Assembly (NCBI GenBank): GCA_964499285.1
Contig: CAZCLA010000019.1
Location: 1 to 56,161 of the forward strand
Direction: 5' to 3'
DNA length: 56,161 bases
Origin: JAGFIY01 sp964499285
GTDB lineage: Bacteria; Bacteroidota; Ignavibacteria; Ignavibacteriales; Melioribacteraceae
Shown: positions 1 to 8,649 of the stretch, one piece after another
How the letters are laid out: each line of letters begins with the position of its first letter
How positions within the stretch are numbered: the first letter of the stretch is position 1
Translations under genes and position numbers: made by a program
Notes under the pieces: model-generated
The model's input: the letters and a program-made list of their open reading frames with translations, nothing else
Told to the model about the DNA's origin: nothing
Database searches by the model: none

Positions 1-157
1 ATACCCACATAAAGCACTGGTTGATCGCTATGTAGGCATAATTATCGTTGACGTTTATTTTATTTATCTGGTCATCATCCGCGGCTCTGTAGAAGCCAAG
101 GAATGTAATTCCTACAAGGAGGATAAGGACCGACAAATAACTAAATTTCTTATACAT
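1..157 (-). CDS. Exported protein of unknown function, N-terminal part only
   Basis: This is the first 52 codons of a gene that runs off the left edge. The ATG at 157 follows a GGAGAA Shine-Dalgarno six bases upstream. The product begins with a basic residue pair and a hydrophobic stretch (about residues 6-22, LSVLILLVGITFLGFY), which looks like a signal peptide or membrane anchor. A polar stretch rich in N and D follows. It is 43 bp downstream of the TonB receptor and co-directional, so it probably belongs to the same operon and acts in the envelope or outside the cell. I do not recognise a family, and the rest of the gene is outside the window. Confidence 0.6.
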   Translation of the reverse strand, partial: MYKKFSYLSVLILLVGITFLGFYRAADDDQINKINVNDNYAYIAINQCFMWV

Positions 158-182
158 AATAATTCTCCAAATAGTTTTTCAA

Positions 183-196
183 TTACCAATTGGTAA
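183..196. repeat. 14-bp perfect palindrome between two genes
   Basis: TTACCAATTGGTAA is a perfect palindrome lying in the 43-bp spacer between the TonB receptor stop and the next start codon. It has no loop and no T-run, so it is not a classical terminator. It could be a protein-binding site or chance in AT-rich DNA. Confidence 0.3.
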
Positions 197-200
197 AGAA

Positions 201-3074
201 TTAATAACTTAATCTAACACCTAATCTTATTTGTCTTGGTGTACCAAAATTTCCTGAAGTGTAGGAAATCGCCTTATAAATATCCTCATAAAGCTGACCA
301 AATTCCTCACCATAATTAATGGCATAGTTAGCTCTTGCAGCTTCTCCTGCTTCACTAGATAACCAACCATCATCATAAGCATCGCCTGAGTTAGGGAATA
401 CGTTCGTAATGTTCTGCGTATTAAGAACATTTATTACCCAAACATAAATATTGAATCCAATCGGTCCGAGATCAAAAGATTTATCAAGTTTTGCATCCAA
501 TTGGAATGTCCAAGGTGTAGTGGATGCATTCAACGGTTCTGTAGGAATACGTGCATTACCCCAATCTTCTGCACCGATCTTTGTATAGTTAAACCCACTG
601 TTGAATGAGAACAGGAGATTCAAACCTAGTCTTTCAAGTATTGGACCACCATCATCTTTTCCGAATCTATAATCAAGATTCATGAAACCTCTGTGAGTCT
701 GGTTAAAATCCAAGGGAGCAATCTGCTGCGGGAAAAATGGAGAAGCAGTTGGTGACTGCCAGATAGCTCTAAATGCTGTGGAAGGCTGAGAACCTGTACC
801 CAGAGCATGTGAAAAAGTATAGTCGAACGTCATTGCTAATCTTTGAGTTCTTCTTAAATCAAGTTTAACTTCGAATCCTTTAATTGTTGAGAAGTCACCG
901 TTGATCCAAGCATAATATTGCTTATGGTTAGCACCTTCTTCTGCAAATACTGAACGAATTTGAACTTGATCTTTAATATCTTTATAGAATCCAGTTATAT
1001 CGAAAGCAAATGTTTCGCCTATCTGCTGTCTGAATCCAATTTCATAAGAAGTTGTTCTTTCAGGACGCAGTCCGAATCCAACCGGAGCTTCAATAGCAAA
1101 TCCACCTTTTATATTGTCCGCAATAACATTATAGCCCTGATAAACGTCTCTCAATCTTGATTGTTGAATAAATTTACCATACTGAGCGTGAAATACCGTT
1201 CTGTCGGTAACCGGGAATGAGAAACCAATTCTTGGACTAACTTGGAGTAGAGGATCAACTTCTTCCAATGCATCGGGTGAAATTTCTCCCTCCGGAGTAA
1301 ATGTAATGTTACTTGGGTTCTTAAATACCTCTCCATCAATGTCAATATAATCCAAACGGAAACCAACGTCCAATACAAGGTCGGAAAATTCCATTTTATC
1401 CTTTATATAGAACGCAGCAAATGTAGGATTCTTTGCGGCTAATGTTGGATCATCACCTTCGTATTGGTTACCGTAAACATCATAACCGTAGTTATCCAAT
1501 CTATTATAAATATCATATACGTTTCCATCGGCTATTGACCTCTGAAGTGTAGCCACATTAAATGCGTTTCCAAGGGAATATCTTCTAATTGTATAATAAG
1601 TAAATTCACCACCTGTTTTAAATTCATGATGTTTACCCAATTGATACAAGAAGTTTACCTTTCCGCCAACACTTTTTGTTCTTTGTTTCTGATAACCGCT
1701 GATGGGTTGATCACCGGGACGTTTAGCAACGCCCATTCCTTGCCAGTTAAGCAAAGTTCTGCTGTCACCTCTCAATTGTCTGCCGACAGCAGCATTAGCT
1801 ATAGAGTCGCCATAAAGTGTAACATCGTGACGGAAAATTGGATCCATCGTTGTGTAATAATCATCGAAGAAATTACCGATTATATCAAAAAATGAATTGT
1901 TTGATAAAACGTAAGTTCCTTTGACACTTCCGGAGAAAGTGTGACTTTCATTTAACGAAGCGCTAGATTCTGCAAGAAGATTGCCTGCACCAACACCGCC
2001 TCTGTTGTCATTTCTTACAAAGTTACCATTAATTCTCAGGTTAAATGGGTTTAGATCCCATGTTAAGTTACCTTGAATTTGGTATGTGTTGTTCGGTGTA
2101 TTGACCGTATATCCTTCAGGATAGAAATAGTCAAACGTATCAGCGCTGGCGCCAAGGCTTGGATCATAGATATTTCTAAAATCGTAACCTTTTCTGAATG
2201 CAGCACCTGTTCTGCTGAACACATTGCTACCTGCAACGAAGAATTTCAGTTTCTTGTAGCTCGGTAAAACCGGTCCACCAGCGGTAAGAACCATTTCAGT
2301 GTATCCAGTTGTGTAGGTTCCTAAGAACTTTTCACCCAAGGATGTAAAATTATCAGTTATTGCTTCGAAAGATACATTATAATCTTCTCTTCCGGTTCTT
2401 GTTTGAGTACTGATAATACCACCGTTTGCACCGCCAAATTCAGCTGAATAACCACCGGCTTGAACCTGGATTTCCTCAACCGCGTTATTAATAACACCGG
2501 ATTGAGCACCTCCAAACACCGGATTATTTACGAGAACACCGTCAACATAATATGCAACGGCATCGTTTCTCGAACCTCGGATATTTAAACCGCCTCTACC
2601 GCTTACAACGCCGGCTTGAGTTGAAACGATTGCGTTTACACCTCTTACCGGAAGATTTTCGATATCTTCAGATTTTACAACACTTGTTGAGTTTGTAATG
2701 TTTTTATTTACCAGAGGTCGTTCTGCAACTACGATAATATCCTCTGTTTGATAATCTTCTGTAGGCAAACCAAAATTAACTTCGGTTGTTAAGTTAACCG
2801 AAACGTTAATATTACTTTTAACCTCTTCTCGATAACCAATGTATCTACCTCTTATCGTATAATTCCCAGGAGGAACGTTAAGAATTATATAATCACCATT
2901 CTCATCTGTAGCAGCTCCAAGACTAGTGTTATCAATAATAACGTTTGCACCTATAAGAGGTTCACCGGTTTCGAGATCTGTCACTTTTCCGACCACTTTA
3001 CCAGTTTGCGCCATAGTAGCCAACGGCAGAGCGATCAACAGGAAAAGTACTAAAAACTTTATACGTCCAATCAT
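201..3074 (-). CDS. TonB-dependent outer-membrane receptor with carboxypeptidase-like regulatory domain
   Basis: A 957-residue outer-membrane receptor that would import a ligand using TonB/ExbBD energy. A signal peptide covers about residues 1-22 (cleavage after ATMA). A carboxypeptidase-regulatory-like beta-sandwich follows at about 25-85 (GKVVGKVTDLETGEPLIGAN), which is common in Bacteroidota receptors. The plug domain lies at about 110-235, including LPVRGVNAIVSTQAGV and GGLNIRGSRNDAVAYYVDG. The remainder is a 22-strand-type barrel ending in an aromatic residue (VRLSY). The start follows a strong GGGGAG site 6 bases upstream, 12 bp behind the lipoprotein gene, so the two are one operon. 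The substrate cannot be read from the sequence, and no SusD partner is adjacent, so a SusC role in glycan uptake is not supported. Confidence 0.93.
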   Translation of the reverse strand: MIGRIKFLVLFLLIALPLATMAQTGKVVGKVTDLETGEPLIGANVIIDNTSLGAATDENGDYIILNVPPGNYTIRGRYIGYREEVKSNINVSVNLTTEVNFGLPTEDYQTEDIIVVAERPLVNKNITNSTSVVKSEDIENLPVRGVNAIVSTQAGVVSGRGGLNIRGSRNDAVAYYVDGVLVNNPVFGGAQSGVINNAVEEIQVQAGGYSAEFGGANGGIISTQTRTGREDYNVSFEAITDNFTSLGEKFLGTYTTGYTEMVLTAGGPVLPSYKKLKFFVAGSNVFSRTGAAFRKGYDFRNIYDPSLGASADTFDYFYPEGYTVNTPNNTYQIQGNLTWDLNPFNLRINGNFVRNDNRGGVGAGNLLAESSASLNESHTFSGSVKGTYVLSNNSFFDIIGNFFDDYYTTMDPIFRHDVTLYGDSIANAAVGRQLRGDSRTLLNWQGMGVAKRPGDQPISGYQKQRTKSVGGKVNFLYQLGKHHEFKTGGEFTYYTIRRYSLGNAFNVATLQRSIADGNVYDIYNRLDNYGYDVYGNQYEGDDPTLAAKNPTFAAFYIKDKMEFSDLVLDVGFRLDYIDIDGEVFKNPSNITFTPEGEISPDALEEVDPLLQVSPRIGFSFPVTDRTVFHAQYGKFIQQSRLRDVYQGYNVIADNIKGGFAIEAPVGFGLRPERTTSYEIGFRQQIGETFAFDITGFYKDIKDQVQIRSVFAEEGANHKQYYAWINGDFSTIKGFEVKLDLRRTQRLAMTFDYTFSHALGTGSQPSTAFRAIWQSPTASPFFPQQIAPLDFNQTHRGFMNLDYRFGKDDGGPILERLGLNLLFSFNSGFNYTKIGAEDWGNARIPTEPLNASTTPWTFQLDAKLDKSFDLGPIGFNIYVWVINVLNTQNITNVFPNSGDAYDDGWLSSEAGEAARANYAINYGEEFGQLYEDIYKAISYTSGNFGTPRQIRLGVRLSY

Positions 3075-3086
3075 GATCTTCTCCCC

Positions 3087-3854
3087 TTAATTGAGTTCGT
3101 CTTTTTTTCTAACCGGTAGTGGATTTTGCTCATCTTTCAATACATCGAAATCATCCGGAAGGCCATAAACGTAAATATAATTACGTGTTCCGGCGGCAAG
3201 ACTAACTGTTGTTTCGATTCGCATATCAACATTAGCAGTATCTGTATTAAAAAGATGAAGTGCATATTGACCACTTGCAACCTGGTAAGCTTGGTTGTCT
3301 GAAAGTTCAAATCCGGCAACATTCTGTGCAACTGAATCATTATCAGCTGTAATTAGTGCATAAGCAATAGGTTCTGCACCAAGGGTTGGCCCGTCAGTTA
3401 CCAAATTCACGAAATTAACCCACGCGCTGTCTCCAGGCGGAGCTTCGAGCACAGTTACATCACCTTCAATTATAGAAAAGAACGCAAACGTATTTAATGT
3501 GTCAACCGGAGAATAATATCCGGCAAATGTTATTGTTGTTTCCTCGAATGAAGTGTGCCCAATTGGGTTCTCATAGATTACGTTACCGTCTGCATCAGTT
3601 AACTTATACACCCTGCTTCCCGAGGTCAGATCGAATCTGTTCGAAACTTGACCTTGAGCTAATGTTAAATTCGTCTCCCCGTCAATTGTTACGGACATTG
3701 AAGCAATGTTAGCCGTTAGGTTTGCAACTCTAACACTGGAATAAGGTGTAGCAGCTGGTGCAATGGTCGGTTCTTCAACGCAACTGTAGAGGAAAATTAC
3801 TGCAATCATTGCGAATGCAAGTAACACTCCTTTTTGTAACTTTAACCGCATCAT
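3087..3854 (-). CDS. DUF4397-type surface lipoprotein
   Basis: A 255-residue predicted lipoprotein. The N-terminus is basic and hydrophobic and ends in a lipobox-like LYSC, with the lipidated cysteine at residue 25. Two tandem beta-rich segments follow (about 40-130 and 145-245). They carry the SSVRVANLTAN and VNFVNLVTDGP signatures typical of DUF4397 repeats. The function of this family is not established, and its members are usually exported. The gene starts behind an AGGT site and sits directly upstream of the TonB receptor with a 12-bp spacer. It may therefore be a surface partner of the receptor, though this rests on adjacency only. Confidence 0.75.
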   Translation of the reverse strand: MMRLKLQKGVLLAFAMIAVIFLYSCVEEPTIAPAATPYSSVRVANLTANIASMSVTIDGETNLTLAQGQVSNRFDLTSGSRVYKLTDADGNVIYENPIGHTSFEETTITFAGYYSPVDTLNTFAFFSIIEGDVTVLEAPPGDSAWVNFVNLVTDGPTLGAEPIAYALITADNDSVAQNVAGFELSDNQAYQVASGQYALHLFNTDTANVDMRIETTVSLAAGTRNYIYVYGLPDDFDVLKDEQNPLPVRKKDELN

Positions 3855-3921
3855 TTACCTCGTGTGCTATTTATAGTTAAACTTTAATCTTAAATACTAA
3901 AAGTAGTAATCATAAAATAGA

Positions 3922-3952
3922 TTGCCCATACATTTATTCAATATATGGGCAA
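3922..3952 (-). terminator. Hairpin terminator after the T9SS cargo gene
   Basis: TTGCCCATA (3922-3930) and TATGGGCAA (3944-3952) form a perfect 9-bp stem with a 13-nt loop, 46 bp past the stop of the upstream gene. On the minus strand it is followed by CTATTTTATG, an imperfect T-rich tail. It separates the T9SS gene from the lipoprotein/TonB operon. Confidence 0.65.
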
Positions 3953-3997
3953 CCTAATTTTTTCAGAAATAAGCACCGTTAACGAACGTTGTTGAAC

Positions 3998-6283
3998 TTA
4001 TTTCAATAACATCATTTTCTTTGCGCTAACGAAGTCGCCTGCTTGGAGTCTGTAAACATACATACCAGCAGCCAAGTTTGAAGCGTCAAAGTTAACTTCA
4101 TAAGTACCAGCACTTAAATTGTCATTTAACAATGTTGCAACTTCACGACCCAATACATCAAATACCTTTAATGATACGCTTTCATTTTGAGGCACTTGGA
4201 ATCTGATTATTGTGCTTGGGTTGAATGGGTTTGGATAGTTTTGTGACAATTCAAATTTTGTTGGAATTGTTTCAAGTTCACGAACGTCAGAGATGAAATC
4301 CTGTCCGAACCAAATAGCAGATTGGAATGGGAAGTTATATTCTTCATAACCATGCCATGTATAGTTATCACCATGATCTCCATCAGGATCTGTGTTCAGA
4401 GTGATAGGATCAAAGGTTAAGAATACAACTTTATTTCCAGCCGGCTCATTAATGATACCTGCAGGAAGAATCTGAACGTCTGTAGCACCGCCGATACCTC
4501 TGGTTTCAACAGTAATTTGAACTTGACCTGCTTTATCTGCAGCATCAAAAGCATCCATCCAGTTATCTAATCCAACTTCATAAACCGGATCTGCTTGCAA
4601 TTGCTGACCTTCAGCAATATTTTCCAATAAAGCATCACCAAACGGAGTTCCTTCAACCGGGAATACATTTGAAGGAAGATCTTGTCCGGCACCATCATAA
4701 GTAATATCATTATAGCTGTGAGCAAGACCGAGAACGTCATATTCGAAGTCACCGGCAACATAATCCACATCTTCAAAACTATTACCTGCGCCTAACCATT
4801 CCATACCAGCTAAGAAATATCCTCTTCCTTCTTTAGCAGCTAACCAAGTTCTAACAGCATCTTTATGGTAATCTAAACCGCCGCCATTAAAGAATTCATA
4901 TACGTAATCATAGTTATCCAAAAGTGCAGTTTCAACCGGACCATAAGCCCAAACGTCCATACCATTATCAAATTGGAAATCGCCGCTTGCATTTCTAGCA
5001 CCGAAGTAATAAGCTACAGGATAACCGCTGTCACCCCATCCGTTAGAAATAATAAGTGCATTTACACCTTCGGTCGGTAAGAAAATGCTGTATGTCTGCG
5101 GAAGAGTTTCACTTGTATTGCCTTCAACGTCAGTAGCTTCAACATAGTAGCTAACTTCTGTTGCGGGAGCTTGTCCAGGAATTGCAGCTTCATATGTGTC
5201 ACCCTCTGTGTTGGTCATTGCAACTGCCATATAATCCCCACCATTAATGCTGTACATTAAATTTGCAGCATCAACACCTGCGGGACCACCGGATGGGTTT
5301 AAGTCAACTATTGTAGCACTTACAGTTCTGTCACCTTGGTCAACAGTTGTTCTAAGAGGAGTAACATCGCTGATTGTAGGAGCTTGGTCACCGGTTAAAG
5401 TAACGTCAAGAGCAAAGTCCCAAGTAAATTCTCTTGACCACCAGCCCGGGTCACCAACGCCAACACCACCGATAACAAGACGACCATTTGCGTAGAATTT
5501 GAATCCGGGGATTCCTAATCCATTATATGCTAAGAAACCAATACGGTCATTTACCTGACCCATATCAGCACTTTCGTTCTTAACTGAAACACCTATAATA
5601 TCACCTTGAAGTACTTCTGGTTCAAAAAGAAGATTCATATCGAACCATTCGTAAGCATTAACAAAACCGGTACCAGCTTCGAGAGGAACAAAAGGAGCAC
5701 CAAAACCGCCGTCACTCCAAAGATCTTCAGCAAAAGGAGATGTTGGAGCGTTGCCTTCAAATTCAACCCATCCGCCTGTAACATCAGGATCGTCCATATA
5801 AGCTGTGATGTCGTTGAAACCGTTACCAGCAGCTTCGTACCAACCTAATCTAGTAACACCAACAGGTAAAATTTGATCTTTTGTCCAAGCAAATTTAACC
5901 AGTTTAAGTGAAGCAGGAGCTAAATCTGGGTTCTCATAAGTGTTAACACCGGCTCTTCTGATTGTCATATCAGCAGGTGCTTCGAACCATTGAACCATTC
6001 TATCCTGACCAAATTGACCGAAATTTGAAAGTCCGGATGTTGGAAATTCGTAGAAAAGAATAACATCTGTATCAGTTAGATCATTGTGATCCATAAAGAA
6101 ATCTTTTGCTGCTTGCATTTGAGTTTTATCGATAGCTTTTACTTCATTACCGTCGATCAAAGCTTCGCTTAAAGATCCTTTAATTAGTTCGCCATTTGCC
6201 CTTAAAACGGCTCTTTCTTGTGCGTTAATTAGTGTAGGCACTAAAAGCAGCACAAACAAAAAAACGGAAAGCTTTCTCATCAT
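3998..6283 (-). CDS. Secreted protein with T9SS type A sorting domain
   Basis: A 761-residue exported protein. The signal peptide is residues 1-21 (cleavage before Q22, LINAQ). The last 86 residues (676-761) are a type A C-terminal sorting domain. It contains LSQNYPNPFNPSTIIRF, then VFDVLGREVATL, GTYEVNFDASNLAAGMYVYRL and a basic KKMMLLK end. The T9SS recognises such domains and moves the protein across the outer membrane. An Ig-like segment lies at about 300-400 (sense region near 5330-5080). The segment at about 405-560 starts with ALIISNGWGDSG and has a YVYEFFNGGG stretch that recalls a flavodoxin/amidotransferase-like fold, but I could not identify a catalytic triad. No enzyme activity can be assigned. 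The gene appears monocistronic with its own promoter and terminator. Confidence 0.88.
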   Translation of the reverse strand: MMRKLSVFLFVLLLVPTLINAQERAVLRANGELIKGSLSEALIDGNEVKAIDKTQMQAAKDFFMDHNDLTDTDVILFYEFPTSGLSNFGQFGQDRMVQWFEAPADMTIRRAGVNTYENPDLAPASLKLVKFAWTKDQILPVGVTRLGWYEAAGNGFNDITAYMDDPDVTGGWVEFEGNAPTSPFAEDLWSDGGFGAPFVPLEAGTGFVNAYEWFDMNLLFEPEVLQGDIIGVSVKNESADMGQVNDRIGFLAYNGLGIPGFKFYANGRLVIGGVGVGDPGWWSREFTWDFALDVTLTGDQAPTISDVTPLRTTVDQGDRTVSATIVDLNPSGGPAGVDAANLMYSINGGDYMAVAMTNTEGDTYEAAIPGQAPATEVSYYVEATDVEGNTSETLPQTYSIFLPTEGVNALIISNGWGDSGYPVAYYFGARNASGDFQFDNGMDVWAYGPVETALLDNYDYVYEFFNGGGLDYHKDAVRTWLAAKEGRGYFLAGMEWLGAGNSFEDVDYVAGDFEYDVLGLAHSYNDITYDGAGQDLPSNVFPVEGTPFGDALLENIAEGQQLQADPVYEVGLDNWMDAFDAADKAGQVQITVETRGIGGATDVQILPAGIINEPAGNKVVFLTFDPITLNTDPDGDHGDNYTWHGYEEYNFPFQSAIWFGQDFISDVRELETIPTKFELSQNYPNPFNPSTIIRFQVPQNESVSLKVFDVLGREVATLLNDNLSAGTYEVNFDASNLAAGMYVYRLQAGDFVSAKKMMLLK

Positions 6284-6502
6284 AACTTACTCCCTTTTTG
6301 TGAATGAATTTGTTGTTAGTTAAAAAAAATTTTTGTTGAAATGAACTTTGTCATTTGCAGAACGTCTTATTTACCATAATTTTCAAATGTTTGCCCTTCA
6401 GCACAACAATTTAACAAAAAATTAATATTTGACAAAAAAAAAAAGACCATCAATGTTGTCAAAGAACCCTTAATTCTCCCGATATTTCATCAAGGGGAAG
6501 TC

Positions 6503-6531
6503 AAAATAATATAATAAAACATATTAGTCAA
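6503..6531 (-). promoter_or_regulatory. Candidate promoter of the T9SS cargo gene
   Basis: On the minus strand TTGACT (6531-6526) is followed after exactly 17 bp by TATTTT (6508-6503). The same pair of hexamers, with an 18-bp spacer, stands before mraZ in this window, which supports its use as a housekeeping promoter here. Transcription would begin near 6497 and give a leader of about 210 nt. Confidence 0.5.
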
Positions 6532-6555
6532 GAACTGAAAAAATACCTTCTCTCT

Positions 6556-6585
6556 AAATTTTGAGGGAAAATTTGCTCAAAATTT
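6556..6585. repeat. AT-rich inverted repeat downstream of serA
   Basis: AAATTTTGAG (6556-6565) and CTCAAAATTT (6576-6585) form a perfect 10-bp stem around a 10-nt loop, 67 bp past the serA stop. It is AT-rich and is not followed by a T-run on the minus strand, so it would be a weak terminator for serA at best. It also lies just upstream of the promoter at 6503-6531, so it could instead be a regulator site. Confidence 0.4.
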
Positions 6586-6651
6586 TTGTTTCAAAATATT
6601 TATTTCGGATGGAATTGTCAATAAAATTGAATACAACATTAAGTTCAAAAT

Positions 6652-8229
6652 TTAGATATCGATTTTCCACAATTTCATTATTCCATCAAGTTCATAAATT
6701 TTATTCATCAAGCTTATTGACAGATCTTCATCAAGTTTAATTATTGTTATTGCTTGGCTGCCCTTCGAATTTCTACCCAGAGAAACACCGGCAATATTTA
6801 TATTGCTTTCAGATAAAGTATTTGAAACCTTTGCCAATATACCAGGTTCATCCAGATTGTGATAAACTATCATTTTTCCATTTAGTTCAAATTCGACCGG
6901 ATAATCATTGTAGCCGACAATTCTCGGGCTTGATGCGCCTATTATTGTACTTCCCAGTTTAATTCCTTCCTGACTTGCAGCAATTTCCACTTCGACAAAG
7001 AAAGAAAAGTTGGGATGTGTTTTAAATTTTGCGGCAGAAATTTTAATTCCTTTTTGTTCGGCAAAATGAATTGAGTTAATAAGATTTAAATTGTCCGAAG
7101 AATATTTTTGCATCAGATTTTTCAAAAGAGCAGATTTGATTAAGTCAAAATATTCCACCGCTTTACTTCCATAAGCATTTATTGCAACAGAACGAATTCC
7201 ATCCGTAACTATTTGCGAAAGAAAACTTCCCAACTTTTCCGCAAGTTTTATTACGGGTTTAGCTTCGGGAATATTACTAAATTTTATTGCGGCAGAGTTT
7301 ACGCTGCCGAAAAAATCTTTGCCTTCGCAGAATTTCACAAACTCTTCAGCCAGTTGAAATGCTACTTTTTCCTGCGCTTCTTTTGTCGATGCACCAAGAT
7401 GAGGAGTGGTAATTACATTTGAATGATTAATCAAGTCAAAATTCTGTGTGGGTTCATTTTCAAAAACATCAATTGCCGCTCCGCCAACTTTACCTGATTT
7501 AAGTGCGGAAAACAGATCCGCCTCATTTATTATTCCTCCTCTCGCACAGTTGACAATTTTTACTCCATGTTTGCATTTTTCAATTGAATCTGATGATATT
7601 AAATTTTTCGTTTCATTATTCAGTGGAACATGGAGTGAAATAATATCTGCCAGATCAAAAAGTTTGTCCATCGAGACGAGGGTGGCGTTTAAAATTTCAG
7701 CATTTTCCTTCGTCAGGAACGGATCATAAGCTATAACTTTCATTCCTAATCCGTTAGCCATTACCGCCACTTCTTGTCCAATTTTACCCAAACCGACAAT
7801 TCCTAAGATTTTGTTCTTGAACTCTTCACCCGAAAAAGATTTTCTATCCCACTTTTTCATTTTCATCGAAAAGTTTGCCTGCGGGATGTGTCTGAAAAGT
7901 GAAAGCAGCATTGCGATCGTGTGTTCGGCAGCCGATCTTGTATTTCCACCGGGAGTGTTCATTACAAGAATACCTTTCCGGGTTGCCTCGTCCAAATCAA
8001 TATTATCCACCCCCGTGCCAGCACGTCCGATTACTTTTAATCTTACTCCGGCATTTATTACATCCGCAGTCACTGCAGTAGCACTTCGAACAAAGAGGCA
8101 ATCATATTCCGGTACTACCTTAATTAATTGTTCTTCACTAAGTGCAGTATTAATTTCTACCTCGTGTCCGTTTTCCTTGAGGAAAGGAATGATATCAGGA
8201 TTGAGCTTATCGCTAATTAAGATTTTCAT
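6652..8229 (-). CDS. serA: D-3-phosphoglycerate dehydrogenase, long form with ACT domain
   Basis: It catalyses NAD-dependent oxidation of 3-phosphoglycerate to 3-phosphohydroxypyruvate, the first step of serine synthesis, in the cytoplasm. The 525 residues fit the long type I form. They comprise substrate- and NAD-binding domains with GLGKIG at 146-151, the catalytic Arg in NCARGG (R230), Glu in FENEP (E259) and His in TPHLG (H277). An allosteric-substrate-binding domain follows at about 315-450, then a C-terminal ACT domain (MIVYHNLDEPGILAKVSNTL), which usually mediates serine feedback. There is no Shine-Dalgarno before the ATG, and a terminator hairpin ends only about 21 bp upstream, so the gene depends either on read-through or on a promoter not evident to me. 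Confidence 0.96.
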   Translation of the reverse strand: MKILISDKLNPDIIPFLKENGHEVEINTALSEEQLIKVVPEYDCLFVRSATAVTADVINAGVRLKVIGRAGTGVDNIDLDEATRKGILVMNTPGGNTRSAAEHTIAMLLSLFRHIPQANFSMKMKKWDRKSFSGEEFKNKILGIVGLGKIGQEVAVMANGLGMKVIAYDPFLTKENAEILNATLVSMDKLFDLADIISLHVPLNNETKNLISSDSIEKCKHGVKIVNCARGGIINEADLFSALKSGKVGGAAIDVFENEPTQNFDLINHSNVITTPHLGASTKEAQEKVAFQLAEEFVKFCEGKDFFGSVNSAAIKFSNIPEAKPVIKLAEKLGSFLSQIVTDGIRSVAINAYGSKAVEYFDLIKSALLKNLMQKYSSDNLNLINSIHFAEQKGIKISAAKFKTHPNFSFFVEVEIAASQEGIKLGSTIIGASSPRIVGYNDYPVEFELNGKMIVYHNLDEPGILAKVSNTLSESNINIAGVSLGRNSKGSQAITIIKLDEDLSISLMNKIYELDGIMKLWKIDI

Positions 8230-8249
8230 AAAAATTTTAAGATTTAAAA

Positions 8250-8274
8250 TAAAAAAGCCGGCAAAATTCCGGCT
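8250..8274 (-). terminator. Rho-independent terminator between trxA and serA
   Basis: AGCCGG (8256-8261) and CCGGCT (8269-8274) form a GC-rich 6-bp stem with a 7-nt loop. On the minus strand the stem is followed directly by a run of T (8255-8250). It lies 31 bp past the trxA stop and about 21 bp before the serA ATG, so it should end the trxA transcript or attenuate serA. Confidence 0.75.
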
Positions 8275-8304
8275 GAAGATAAAAAATATATTTGAGAATA
8301 ATAA

Positions 8305-8625
8305 TTATAAAACAGCATTAATTTTTTCAGTAAAGATCGATTTTGGCACTGCACCAATGATAGTATCCTTCACCTCGCCGTCTTTTAAAAGAAGAACCGT
8401 GGGTATGCTGCGCACACCGTATCTAATTGCAGTCTGCTGATTTTGGTCAACATCAAGTTTCCCAACCTTCAATTTTCCATCAAATTCATTTGAAAGCTCT
8501 TCAACTATTGGTGCAATCATTCTGCAAGGTCCGCACCATTCTGCCCAAAAATCTATTAAAACCGGAACATCGGACTGAAGCACTTCATCTTTAAAATTAT
8601 CGTCTGTTATTTGAACTGTAGCCAT
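8305..8625 (-). CDS. trxA: Thioredoxin
   Basis: A cytoplasmic dithiol-disulfide oxidoreductase of about 106 residues, the normal thioredoxin length. The active site is WCGPC at about residues 30-34, inside FWAEWCGPCRMIAP. The cis-proline is in VRSIPTVLL, and the conserved Asp lies in VPVLIDFW. Two in-frame ATGs occur (8628 and 8625). I prefer the second, because the AGGAG site is then 6 bases away rather than 3. The gene lies 24 bp behind the acyl-CoA dehydrogenase gene and is followed by a clear terminator. Confidence 0.97.
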   Translation of the reverse strand: MATVQITDDNFKDEVLQSDVPVLIDFWAEWCGPCRMIAPIVEELSNEFDGKLKVGKLDVDQNQQTAIRYGVRSIPTVLLLKDGEVKDTIIGAVPKSIFTEKINAVL

Positions 8626-8649
8626 CATATACTCCTATATAATTTAAAT

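Larger units (their letters stand above)
6284..6651. other. 368-bp intergenic region: leader, promoter and inverted repeat
   Basis: This is the only stretch longer than 300 bp without a gene. It holds, from high to low coordinates, the AT-rich region after serA with an inverted repeat (6556-6585), a candidate promoter (6503-6531) and then an untranslated leader of roughly 210 nt before the T9SS gene. I found no ORF with a credible start and no recognised riboswitch motif in the leader. A run of eleven A (T in the minus transcript) lies around 6434-6444. Confidence 0.6.

Noticed and set aside
201..3854. A SusC/SusD-type glycan uptake locus
   Set aside because: The receptor has the usual N-terminal domain, but the neighbour is a DUF4397 lipoprotein with no SusD features, and there is no glycoside hydrolase nearby.
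6434..6462. TTGACA on the minus strand (6462-6457) as a second promoter of the T9SS gene
   Set aside because: The -35 match is perfect, but the bases 17 bp downstream are a T-run with no -10 resemblance.
7811..8440. A 209-codon plus-strand open frame over serA and trxA
   Set aside because: It lies antisense to two certain genes, has no family-like motifs and no ribosome-binding site. It is a shadow of codon bias on the other strand.
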